Below are positions 25,265 to 36,134 of a stretch of 64,000 nt of DNA, piece after piece. Origin of the DNA: Spisula solida (lineage: Eukaryota; Mollusca; Bivalvia; Venerida; Mactridae). Numbering within the stretch: position 1 is the stretch's first letter; every line of letters starts with the position of its first letter. The notes beneath the pieces are model-generated. The model was given only the letters and a program-made list of their open reading frames with translations. It did not search any database and was not told the origin of the DNA. The DNA lies in contig OX365949.1 of assembly GCA_947247005.1 (NCBI GenBank), positions 17,921,130-17,985,129 of the forward strand. Direction: 5' to 3'. The translations under genes were made by a program, and so were the position numbers.

Positions 25265-26448
25265 TCTTATTATACCATCTATGTCGTAAACCTCTTTTAA
25301 ACAAAACCTAACGTTAGTTCTTATTAAAAATTTAAAGCATCTCAAAATGAATAGAGACAGCCACAGAACGTGATATCCGTCGAATGTCGATTTCATAAAA
25401 ATGTGTTCAAAAGCTTATAGATCTACTAGTTCCATTTCTTAAAATCAAAACAAAAAAAAAGTTAAATCGTTTACAAATTTAATAAATCACACATAACATG
25501 TTAAATAATTACAAAACAAACAAAATATGGTAAATAACAATAATATAACATACATGTTTACGTCGTGTCATTTTATAATCATGTATTGAAAACAATCATA
25601 ATGTTAAAGAGTTGAATTATATGTAATACATTGTTGACTTTTAAGTAAAATAAAATATTGTTTGTTCCCCTCCCGAGACCTAGACGTTATTTAGGATTGG
25701 GACTTAACAAGGTATTGGTAGAACTCAAAGTTATGTAAGCAATGAATGAAATAAATTAAAAACACAACAACTAACAAATGCGTGTATATAATATAGATAA
25801 TATGTGTAATTGAAATGTCTCTAGCATCGATGAGTTGAGCAATTATAATGAAGCTACAGTCAATGAAAAAGTTTGTATCCTTTTGAAATTAAAAAAACCG
25901 TCTGTGATAACATACTAGTATAACACACACAATGATAAGGTTACTCATGGTGACAATGTTAACAGATGTTAAAAATATTTACTAGACTCCCAAATTGATT
26001 CCATAATTAGCGCACTGATCACTCCACCTATGTATTTGTTGAAGATTGTTTGTCAATGTGTTTAAGTGAATCAATTGAATAATGCAGCCATACCAATCAC
26101 ATTTACAACTAAAACATGATCCTACACGCATTATGCTGGTCAAAAGAATCCTTTATAGGCAACTGAAGTAATGTGATAGGTATACAGTGCCAACCAAAAA
26201 TAAGTATGCATTGCACAATTAAACAATTAAATTCAATATTCTGTTTATTAGACTGTCACAATTTTACGTGTAGTCCTTTCATCCAGCAAGATTCTGACAT
26301 AGTCCTAGCTGTAGATGAACCTAGCTGCATCATTTTCTACGAGCCGATAGTACCCTCGTGTGTGAGCGTGTCAAGTGATAAACACTGTTCTGTTACTAAT
26401 TAAGTGATTACTGTCAAATTAAATAGTGTATATGTTTTCAACAATTCC
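25265..26448. other. Region downstream of the TRIM gene
   Basis: AT-rich, probably partly 3' untranslated region of the TRIM gene. A minus-strand AATAAA lies at 26244-26249, about 200 bases past its stop. No other gene. Confidence 0.5.
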
Positions 26449-28470
26449 TCACACTAGGTTATACACATGAATAACTTCACCTAGTCCAACAACGATCATC
26501 TTGTTGCCTACTGGTTCTATGGCAACGTCCTGTGGTGAGATGGGAACCAGTATCGACTTGATGAGAGTTCCGTCAGGGCCGATTTGGAGTACTTGACCCG
26601 AATCATGCGAACAGACGTACAAGTTGCCTTGGCAGTCAAGCGCCATACCACGCAGATCTGTTCTACGATACGTATTACGGAAGACCTGTTTTCCATTCCC
26701 ATTGAAGCATGTTATAGCGTCACGGTCAGACATGTACATGTAGTTTTTAACATGGTCAAAGGCAACACCTCCCAGACCTTTATAATCCCGCTTCCGTGTG
26801 ATAGTCCTTTCCACGCGTCCGTTCTTTTCAACAATACATAAGCTTCTACATGCTTTGGAATAGCAGATACCCATAAGTTTCCCGCGGTAATTACTAATTC
26901 GGTACGCCTTGAAAGATGTGTGCAGTTCTCGGATGTTGGTCAGGAATTTGCCTTCCACCGACATTAACTTGATCACGCATTCTTCCGGAAGTGCGACGGC
27001 GGCCATTTTCTCTGGGAGCATGGCAACACCACGTGGCGGTGAATTGAGCTTTGAGCACGAGCGAAACATACCGAACTGATCGAATAATTTTACTGAGCAA
27101 TTGTTGAAATCTGACAGGATGACCTCCCCTGTCTCGGATATGTCGACGGAGTTGAAGATACAGCCATTTTTATCGCCTTTGATTTTCCCATTTATAATAC
27201 CGTTCTTCTGAGCTGAGCAATTACGGAAAGGTTTTGACATTTCACGTTTTTCTGACACTTCCACGTAACCAATTCGGTCAACCATTTTTGCTAATCGTAC
27301 AAGATTCTCATCAGCTGTAAAAATTAAGTCAACATCCTTGTAGTCGATTCTCTCGTCATCTGCCATATGTTCATACTTGTCTACCTCTTCACGGAGAGAC
27401 TGGGACGCCAACACTTGCTGGTAGTCGGTGCCAGAATCAAGCGTAGTTTGCACGGAAGATAACGCACTCTGGATAGAGTCTCGAAGTCCTTTACTGCGAT
27501 CAATTTTCCCTTGTAGTATGTCTTCATAATCTCGGCAAACGACGTCAAGTTCGTCTTTCATTTTTTCTTCAAGTTCGTCAAGGAGTTGAATTATGGACAT
27601 TTTCAGCTTAGAGACCTCGTCTAATATACCTTCCTTTCTGGATACTAGCCTGGCTTTCGATTGCTCCTTCGTAGATAAAACCGTATCTACAATGTTGATG
27701 CAATGACGCATTCGCTGTTGTAGCGATTTGTTGGCTTTCTTTGATCGGATGTTTTTGGCAACTCTGTCAATAGCTAGGATGGTGTCACATCGTCGATGGG
27801 AGACGGCAACGCATGTATTACATACTGCACATTGATGATCTTGACAGAAAAGATCAAGCAGCTTTCCCCTGTGATCAGGACATATCTCATGCGCTCGAAT
27901 CATGTGTACCGGACGCTCGCGAACATCGTCAATATCCATAAGCGCATGGGTCTTCGTAATCCTCATTCCACGATGGCTTTTTGTACACATGTCACATAGG
28001 GCCTCTCTACACGTGGGACACCAGTATAGAGCCTGTACTGTGTCGTCACTCTCGCTGCACGGATCACAGCGACGGTTGGCATGGAGTGTAAGCGCCATAT
28101 TGCGATCTGACCGATCTGTTAACTCTTCAATAGAAGACCGGGATGACATTATCGGTGGTCCAGACATTTCCGGCGCGAAATCTTCACTCTTTGGTACAGC
28201 GTGTAGCTCCTTGCACACTGGGCACGGAAAGAAACGGTTTTTACCTCCAGGAAGTTTTGCTATGTAGACATTCAAGCACGTCTCACAGAACGAATGTAGA
28301 CACCCGAGGCTTTTAGGGTTTCTAAAACGGCTGTGACAGAGTTGACAATTCAGCAGTTCATCTGAAAATGCGTTTATAGTCGCTTTCCTTGGAGTAGCAC
28401 GTGTCTGTGTTAATTTAAACGTTTCTCCGATTTCTGAATCCGACTCCAATTGGGAGAGACGTGATAACAT
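26449..28470 (-). CDS. TRIM-type RING/B-box protein with C-terminal propeller-like region
   Basis: A single-exon gene for 673 residues. The start is the first in-frame ATG (28470); the frame continues upstream without an ATG to a TGA. The RING finger has ligands C42, C45, C57, H59, C62, C65, C83 and C86. The first B-box runs about 135-176, and the second about 197-228 with C197/H200, C209/H212, C217/C220 and H225. A coiled coil covers about 250-345. After an acidic linker, residues about 430-673 contain repeated blocks of the NHL/beta-propeller type, such as GVAFDHVKNYMYMSD, GMALDCQGNLYVCSHDSG and DVAIEPVGNKMIVVG. This order matches the TRIM2/3/56/71-like proteins expanded in bivalves. The expected role is a cytoplasmic E3 ubiquitin ligase whose propeller binds protein or RNA; the substrate is unknown. 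Lack of introns agrees with expansion by retrocopying. Confidence 0.93.
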   Translation of the reverse strand: MLSRLSQLESDSEIGETFKLTQTRATPRKATINAFSDELLNCQLCHSRFRNPKSLGCLHSFCETCLNVYIAKLPGGKNRFFPCPVCKELHAVPKSEDFAPEMSGPPIMSSRSSIEELTDRSDRNMALTLHANRRCDPCSESDDTVQALYWCPTCREALCDMCTKSHRGMRITKTHALMDIDDVRERPVHMIRAHEICPDHRGKLLDLFCQDHQCAVCNTCVAVSHRRCDTILAIDRVAKNIRSKKANKSLQQRMRHCINIVDTVLSTKEQSKARLVSRKEGILDEVSKLKMSIIQLLDELEEKMKDELDVVCRDYEDILQGKIDRSKGLRDSIQSALSSVQTTLDSGTDYQQVLASQSLREEVDKYEHMADDERIDYKDVDLIFTADENLVRLAKMVDRIGYVEVSEKREMSKPFRNCSAQKNGIINGKIKGDKNGCIFNSVDISETGEVILSDFNNCSVKLFDQFGMFRSCSKLNSPPRGVAMLPEKMAAVALPEECVIKLMSVEGKFLTNIRELHTSFKAYRISNYRGKLMGICYSKACRSLCIVEKNGRVERTITRKRDYKGLGGVAFDHVKNYMYMSDRDAITCFNGNGKQVFRNTYRRTDLRGMALDCQGNLYVCSHDSGQVLQIGPDGTLIKSILVPISPQDVAIEPVGNKMIVVGLGEVIHVYNLV

Positions 28471-29037
28471 GATTGCCACTTCAAATGTCCATCATCAAAG
28501 TATACAAGTCCTTAAATGACACAACCATACAACCAATAATGAGTCTTATAACATAGTCAAATTAGTTATATTGAAACACCTTTTGCTTAAAGTGTTAAGT
28601 GTTAAATTGAACATGAAATGAAACAAATTGAAAGTGAAGCCGTCGTTAAGGAGAATACAATGGTTCCAATGAACCACGCTGGTGATCTTATTCAAGTTGA
28701 AAACAAAGCAAGAATAGAAACAGTTATGGAATAACCATGTACAAGTTACATGTATTATAAACGTCTTGTTACTAATTTATTTTCCGCTCTATTAGTTATT
28801 TTGTCTCTTTCGTTTCAACAATTAATTCGTCCATTTAATGTACACTCTAAAGTTATACAACTGTGTTCTCAATTGTTTTGCAATAATTAAATACCATTTC
28901 TGTACTTTGAAATTGCATTGCGTGTATTGTTAAGTATGCTAGTTAAAACAGTCCAAAGCCGCTGCAAGTATCAATTGACATATGTATATCACGTTGACAA
29001 AATTATTTGAAACATTTGAATAGGCATGAGTACATGT
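28471..29037. other. Upstream flank of the TRIM gene
   Basis: Likely holds the 5' untranslated region and promoter, but no specific element is assignable. AT-rich. Confidence 0.35.
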
Positions 29038-29062
29038 ACGAGGGACGTTCAGAAATAACGTA
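29038..29062. mobile_element. Mariner-type terminal repeat
   Basis: ACGAGGGACGTTCAGAAATA closely resembles the outer end of mariner elements (ACGAGGGNYGTTCAGAAAGT-like, from general knowledge of the family). No transposase or matching right end was found nearby, so this is a remnant or solo end. Confidence 0.5.
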
Positions 29063-29327
29063 GACTTTTACTGTATAACGATCAATATTGTAGACAGATT
29101 ATATATGAACATGCTTTTTGAAATCGGAATTATCTAGCCACCTGGTGGTATATTTTTCAAAACATTTTTATGGTTATTATAGGTAACCCCGCCATTTTAA
29201 TAACGTAATTATGTGAAACATATCAATTTTATGTGTGGTGCATGGTAGTTTATATCTGAATGAAAGTAATGGTGGATTTCAAAAATGTTTTGATTTATTC
29301 TTTACATAACTATAATTACATTAACAA

Positions 29328-29379
29328 AGAATAGAAAAGAATGAATAGAATAGAATAGAAAAGAATGAATAGAATAGAG
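29328..29379 (+). repeat. AATAG pentanucleotide microsatellite
   Basis: About 52 bases of imperfect GAATA/AATAG repeats interrupted by AAAAGAATG. Confidence 0.8.
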
Positions 29380-30572
29380 GGAAATGGTTAAGTTATTAAT
29401 GCCACTAGACTCAGAGAACAACATATTCAAAGACAAAGACTCCCTTACTATAACATGAACATCAATAACATATTATTCAAACTTGCGACATTGGAACAAA
29501 ACCAATGTATTTATTCACATGATGAACGGGTAACAGAACGCTGCACGAGTGCAATGCAAATACAATGTACATACAATGATACACGTGTAGACTATCTAAA
29601 ATGCGCTCGTTGTGGGATTCGATACAGCTAGTGGCGATATTTAGTCAGTCCTGTATTTATATATTGCAGTAACATCAGCATTCCAACTGTCCCTAATCAT
29701 GGCAAAAGTCAACATTTGGATAATATTATTATTAAAATTTTGGTTTTTTTAATATTGTTAATTTTCCATTTCAAAATGTATATTTTGATGTTCATGTATG
29801 TATATATGTTATTTTGTTATAGTGATGAGATGTATATGCTTAAGCTGAATAAACTGTTTGTCGCATATAGTAAATAGTTCATACATGACAAGTTATTGGT
29901 TTACTTTGATGTTTCTTTTTTAACAACTTTTCGACCTATTACTGTAACTATAAATGTACTAAATACCCTTACTTAAAAGGTAGGGTAACCTTACCAAGTC
30001 AAACACTGAAGGGTATCTCAACACGGAAAGTTGATTTATACATTTGTAGGCTTATTACCACTGTAACAAATTGTAGCGTAAGTTATATTCACTGTATCAA
30101 ACACAGTTATCAGACAATCTGTAAACCATATTGTAAAAACGTTTGAAAACATAAGGGAAATCAGTCGTAACAATGTCCTTTGATCTATCATTTCGAGCAA
30201 AAAACAATTGGTTCACATGTGTGCGTTTTTTTTGCAAATTAAGAATTCATCAGATACACATAAAAGTGTACGAAAGAAGTTTTTTTGAAAATAATGTATG
30301 GCTTTTTTATCAAACAATTGATGTACTTGTAGTAATGGTTGGATTTAGAATAAGACAAAACCACCTGTATAAATGCAGTAATATCAGTACAAACGTAGTA
30401 TCGTATGATTGTATGATGTGGGTAACTTAAGGATTGTTCGATATTTGCTTGAAGGAAAAACAACATTTATTTCCCGGGATGATCAGTTCCGTTTAGCTCG
30501 AAGTTTCAAAGAATTATCGGAAAGCTGTTTTGTACTACCCCAAGCGTGGGTGTCAGTATCAGTGTCGGTGTC
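29380..30572. other. Intergenic, nothing recognised
   Basis: AT-rich with no supportable gene. An 85-codon frame at 30173-30430 lacks any recognisable domain. Confidence 0.45.
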
Positions 30573-31114
30573 TATAGTACGGAGAATTTGACACGAGTCA
30601 CGATGTTCTATTAGCATAATTTAACAGCTGATATATTGTCTATATTTGTAATTCAGGGGTGGTATTCAATATTGATCTTACTTGGCTTAAGGATAACCAA
30701 TCAGATCACACCATATTAAACACTTGGTCAGTAACAAGCGATATGATTGGCTATCCTTATTTTACATTTAAATAAGATCAATATTGAATACCACCCGTAT
30801 TCATTATAGATCTTACTTTATTAAAGGATAAGGACAACCAATCAGATCACAGCGTATTAAACTCTTGGTCAGTAACAGGCGATATAATTGGCTATCCTTA
30901 TTCTCCATTTAAACAAGATCAATATTGAATACCACCCCGTTGTATGTTTTCATTAGCGGCAAGTATCACGAAGACACTCGAGGTGTAATACCAACACTTG
31001 TTAATCTAAAGGATCGATATTGCACGATTTGCTCGCGGATATGTTCAACGCAAGTACATTGTAATATGTTTCATGCATGAAGGTCAGGATCACGCGAAAT
31101 TCTCCTAGCTATAC
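30573..31114 (+). repeat. 260-bp dispersed repeat, copy 2, split by a MITE dimer
   Basis: Left part 30573-30655 (from TATAGTACGGAGAATTTGAC) and right part 30939-31114 (GTTGTATGTTTTCATTAGCG onward) together match the continuous copies at 19471-19731 and 32784-33043. The intervening 30656-30938 is an inserted transposon. Confidence 0.75.
30656..30938. mobile_element. Tandem MITE pair with GGGGTGGTATTCAATATTGA ends
   Basis: Both outer ends carry GGTGGTATTCAATATTGATC in inverted orientation. An internal complete end (ATCAATATTGAATACCACCC, ending 30796) closes a first unit of about 140 bases. A second, similar unit follows and repeats the interior: ACCAATCAGATCAC, then CTTGGTCAGTAACA, then ATTGGCTATCC. 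The units are themselves palindromic, with GGATAACCAATCA facing TGATTGGCTATCC. It sits inside dispersed repeat copy 2, so it is the younger insertion. Confidence 0.8.
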
Positions 31115-32783
31115 TCACGTTAGCTTATTCAGCGAGTTGAAAAGGTAAATGTAATATATTGTCGTGAACTAAGGGGCTATGGTCGGGTTTACGTATTTAA
31201 TCAGCAACATCGACCCTGCCCCTCCAACACTCTAGCATCCCGACATTCCCAGCCCTTCCATCGTGTGTGTTACTTTCATGTCAGCCTCGGATATAGCTTT
31301 TTTATGTGTAATATTTTGACCAAGTGACTGTAACATTTTGCCCCAGTGACTTAATACTTCGCACAGAATGCTCTGCTGGTCTCCCATATGACATTCACGT
31401 GCGAGTTGGAAGTAGATAATATGACTTTTGTTAGCTTTTAATCGTCTTAATATGCATGAAATTCTAAATAGTAGGTAATGAAAACATTCCATGTTTTTAC
31501 TCACCAAGTCTGCATAACTCAGCTGTCAGCAAAAGAACGGGTACGAAATGAATAGATATGGTCGGTTACAAAATGGTATACATCGTTACAAATCAAGCAA
31601 AACGAAACGGACGACCCAAGGTGCATGTTACTCAGAATTCCAAAAGACCATCTAAGTATGACATATTGTAGTTCTACTGCAAATAATTTGAAGCATGTTT
31701 GAATAAATTCTAATATAAACACGTATGCTTGAAATGTCATTCATCGCAAATGTTTATATGTCAAAATATGTTATTATTTATGTTTTGGAGGAAATAAAGT
31801 TGCATATTATTATATAGTATTTTACATGGCACTCATTCATTCGCCTCAGTTTTAAAATAGTTCATTAAAATTATGTTGATGTTTTTCATATTTTATGTAT
31901 TTATATACTGATGCATTCCATATCTTGATGTACATGTATTTTACGTTTTGTTGTATTTCATTTATTGATGCATTTCATAGTTTGATATATATACTCTTTA
32001 TTTCCACTTTTCAGTGATTTACAATGGGGAAAATAGTAAATTATCCCCCCTTACTACTCTCTAAAACTCCACCGGTCCTATCATGCGGATTACTCTGCTT
32101 TTATCCCTATTTTGTTTGTTGCACATGGTAGTAATTAGGCTAAAATATTTGCAACATTAATTATCAGATCAAATAATAAATTTGGCTACATGCTGTTTAC
32201 ACACCATGGTATATAAATTTTTATGGCCCTAACATATTAGGTAATACAGAAGTGAGAAATTTCATATCTAAAATCAATGATATTTCAGTTAAAAACAAGG
32301 ATAAAGTCAGAGGATCTCAACTAGTTAGGACCGGTATGCTAATTGGTCTACCTCGGGCTTTATCTTACAAGGGAGATAATTTATAAGTCACTTATGTCTC
32401 TCATTACATATAACTACCTGCCATTGTAGAGTTTATCTGGCTGTTTATATTGTCTATAAGTTCTGATCTATCCTAAGCAAACATGATGCATTCGGCAAGT
32501 AGATGTCTACATATATCATCTGTTTCAGAGTTGCACATTTTGCATATTTATTAGCTATTGAAAGACCTATACTGCAGAACTGTTCTCCACTTCAAATGCA
32601 TACGGACATCACTAAAATGTTCAGCTCCTAGAATACACTTAGTTTTAAATGTTTATAACCGGTCAATATCTTTTTTTTACATTTTTTTACAACATTTGTA
32701 AAAAAATGATAACCCAATAGATATCTGACCACCGTGCATACTCGCCTTTGAACCATTATTGTGTGCAGAGCATCTACTGTAAT
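31115..32783. other. Intergenic, nothing recognised
   Basis: AT-rich, with short frames on the minus strand (31232-31740) that lack domains. No gene. Confidence 0.45.
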
Positions 32784-33043
32784 TATAGTGCGGAGAATTT
32801 GACACGACTCGCGACTTTCTATTAGCATAATTTAACAGTCTAAATGTCTATATTTATTATCCCGGTTGAAAGTTTGCATAAGCGGGAAGTACCACGAAGT
32901 CGTTTGAGGTGTAATACCAACACAAATCTATAAGACCGATATTGTACTATTTGCTCGCAGAATCTATAAATTCAATGCAAGAACCTTGTAATATATCCAT
33001 GCATAAAGGTCAGGATCAGGTTTAATTCACCACCGTGCTATAC
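32784..33043 (+). repeat. 260-bp dispersed repeat, copy 3
   Basis: Continuous copy of the family seen at 19471 and 30573, starting TATAGTGCGGAGAATTTGAC and ending near GTCAGGATC and GTGCTATAC. It shows the undisturbed site corresponding to the MITE insertion in copy 2. Confidence 0.75.
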
Positions 33044-33504
33044 CGGTGTGCAATTATCCTAGTGTATCCGGATGATACCTTCATCGAATCTGCGATGAAA
33101 TACTCTGGACCTAAGCGTATTGTTCTATTTCTTAAAAACGCTACCCTTATTTGAAGAATTTGTCAAGTTGATGTACTAAACACATACTATTAATTTAGAC
33201 TAGACAAACGGTACAGATATTAGTCAGTATATGCACTACAAAGTTTGTACTGTGTTTAGCCCCGACTTTTATAGTAAAACTGTTTTAGTCACATGCGAGC
33301 GATCAGTTAACATCGCCAGTATTGCTAGAATTAATCATCAAGCAGAGCACAGGTAACTGTATCATTATAAAGAAATAAAATATTTATGACTATTTTAATT
33401 TCCAATGTTTACAAATTTCTTCTTGTAACTGTAGTCAAAAGTCACGTGGTATTGCTACACTGTACAATAACCACAAAGAAAACATGGCTTACTCTTCGTT
33501 TCTT

Positions 33505-33579
33505 GGGAAATAAGTGCAGCTCAATTTGTTAACTTAAGTCAAAATATTAAAGTTAAAGATACTTGGTGAATACCAGCCC
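33505..33579 (+). mobile_element. Truncated MITE end (family 3)
   Basis: Matches the right end of the complete element at 59035-59295 (AACTTAAGTCAAAATATTAA through GGTGAATACCAGCCC). The left end is missing. Confidence 0.65.
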
Positions 33580-34905
33580 AGTACTAACTTGATCTTCCGC
33601 CATCAACTGACATCTTTTTCCGTAAGATCTCTCGAATGTGCTAACCGATCGATATAAAGACAACAAACACAGAACACAGTTTAAAGACATTAGATGATTT
33701 ATTACTATATGTTAAAAGTAGAACAATGCGATCATAAAAAATAAATTATAAAAGTATACAATAAAAGTGAGATCATAAAAACACTAGAACACGGTTATTT
33801 ACATCAGAGCGAAAACGTGTGGCTATGAAGTTTGCAATAAATCACGCTACGTTTATTGCAGACTGTGTCAATCTGACCGAATAAAAATCTAAAATAATAT
33901 CGGTGAATGCAAGCTTCTGCCTACACAGATCATAAAAAATGTAAAAAGAATGTTAAAGAATCAATCGACTTGTTAACGTCCTGATCATTAACTGGCTGTT
34001 CCAATAAATAAATAACAATCAGTGAACTTCAACGTACGATCAATTCGACTTAAAACATCAACCCCAGTATTTCTTAGGTAAAAACTAAAAACAATTCACT
34101 GCATCAGTCCATCAACATTTCAGCCTTATGGAATTTATATTAAAAACATATGAATTTAATATGAATTATATAGATATGACTTAATTCTTTCAAGTATAAT
34201 TAATTGGAAAATAAGCTTCTAACAACTGTGTGGATTTAAAATCGATTATGAACATATGTATGTAGATATTTGGTAGTGCATGGTTCAGCATTTTCATGCA
34301 TTTTGATCGTATCAGTAAAAATGCTGGGACTTTGATTTCAAGTTGTTATAACTTACTGTTCTTTTTGCTTCCATAGTGAATCAGTTTTAATATAAGTGTA
34401 CAATAGTGTACAGAGGACTACGCAGTCAAAATATCATTGTTTCGAGTTATTAATTCAATTGATAAGTCTAATAAATAAAAAAATAAATTATAAGTACATG
34501 TATGAGATTCTGTCTTAAGATGTTTGAGGATCTCAGATCTAACCTTTCTCATCCTATGTACAACAACGTTACAACGTCTTAACCCAGTAAGCCTATACTA
34601 TGAAATTAATCAATCATTAATGTAATACACGTATCATCTTAAAACGGTCAAATTGGATCCAAACTTTGAGATTACCTGGCCTCGTGGAGAGGTGGATGTA
34701 TTATTCCTATGATAGAAAACAAGCTGAATTTATGAACATTCATTGTACAATGGATATGAAGTTTGCTGGAAATGAGCAGAACGTTTAATTAAATGTAAGT
34801 TAAATTAAAGCCTCACAAGAACAAACTCCATTTACTAGTAATTAGGTCTGCATACAGTTAATTCGTGCACAAGTGCACTAATCCTCATTGGTCTTATTAT
34901 AAACA
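33580..34905. other. Intergenic, nothing recognised
   Basis: Very AT-rich; only short frames. No gene or clear repeat. Confidence 0.45.
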
Positions 34906-35480
34906 AGTATATACGTGAGTGCACTAATTCTTATCAATATGGTTCCCTGCACTAATATAACTTAGTTCACTTTATCATCATCAATCTGGCTCCCAGCACT
35001 AATATATTTTAGTTTACCATTTCGTATCGCTTCCTGTAATAACACACTTTAGTTCACTAATTCTTATCAATCTGGCTCCCAGCACTAAAATACTTAAGTT
35101 CACTAAATCTTATTCATCTGGCACAAAGCGCTAAATACTTAAGTTCACTAAATCTTATTAATCTGGCTGCAAGTGCTAACATACTTTAGTTCACTAATTC
35201 TTACCAATCTGGCTCCCAACACTAACACACTTTAGTTCACTAATTCTTACCAATCTGGCTCCCAACACTAACATACTTTAGTTCACTAATTCTTACAAAT
35301 CTGGCTCCCAACACTAACACACTTTAGTTCACTAAATCTTATTTATCTGGCTCCCAGCAGCGACTAATATACTTTAGTTCACTAAATCTTATTAATCTGG
35401 CTCCCAGCACTAACATACTTTAGTTCACTAAATCCAATAAATCATCTGGCTCCCTGCACTAGCTAGCATACTTTCGTGCA
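34906..35480. repeat. 46-bp degenerate minisatellite, about 12 copies
   Basis: The unit contains TTTAGTTCACTAATCTTA and CAATCTGGCTCCCAACACTA. The period is 46 in the best-conserved stretch (35231 to 35277) and drifts in outer units. Units differ by substitutions and small indels. Confidence 0.85.
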
Positions 35481-36134
35481 CTAATTACATTTAACAAAAT
35501 GTAAATAACTCCAATTAGTAAACAGTCGTAAAGTAAAATATTAATATTGCTACAATGACAAGGAAAAACATTACTACGGAACGAAATTAATTAGTACTAA
35601 TTAGTGATATGACAGGAGATTAGTTAATTACATGGTACCGTGAGACATCGGGGCACCACGAACAGGCACGAAGAGTGTGAACTCCAGAAATCTAAATGGA
35701 ATAAAAACACTAGAATAGACATTTATGTCTACTTGTTAAATACTGTTATAATTGTAATCCACAAAAAATCTGGAGCTCGTCAGAGATAAATAATTATTCT
35801 GCTACAAAAACGTACATTATAACAAGTATTAAAACTCAAGAAATGACAGAACGCCTCCCCTAACGAGGCCACCTGTTATTTTATAGTATAGTTATGAAAT
35901 TATGATGATAATATTGCTTAAAGTTAATTAATGTAATTAACAATAAAAGTCGACCAGCAAACAAAAAACATGGTAGGCTAAGAATATATAATTCAACTGA
36001 TTGCGAAAATACATGGTTATAAATATAAAAAATGTTTGGTACGAAAGTTCCATGCGCGAATGAATCTATACGATGATGACGTCAGTGGACGGAAAACAAT
36101 GGCGTCACAAAAAACTAATATGTGCGATACGATG

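Noticed and set aside
24935..25311. Six-residue repeat protein (YSNDTG type)
   Set aside because: Product of an 18-bp minisatellite; both strands are open and no gene structure surrounds it.
28471..28479. N-terminal extension of the TRIM protein to 28479
   Set aside because: The codon there is GTG; the first ATG in frame is at 28470 and an upstream TGA closes the frame.
34906..35480. Regular repeats that could suggest a CRISPR array
   Set aside because: Units are contiguous and degenerate without unique spacers, and the genome is eukaryotic.
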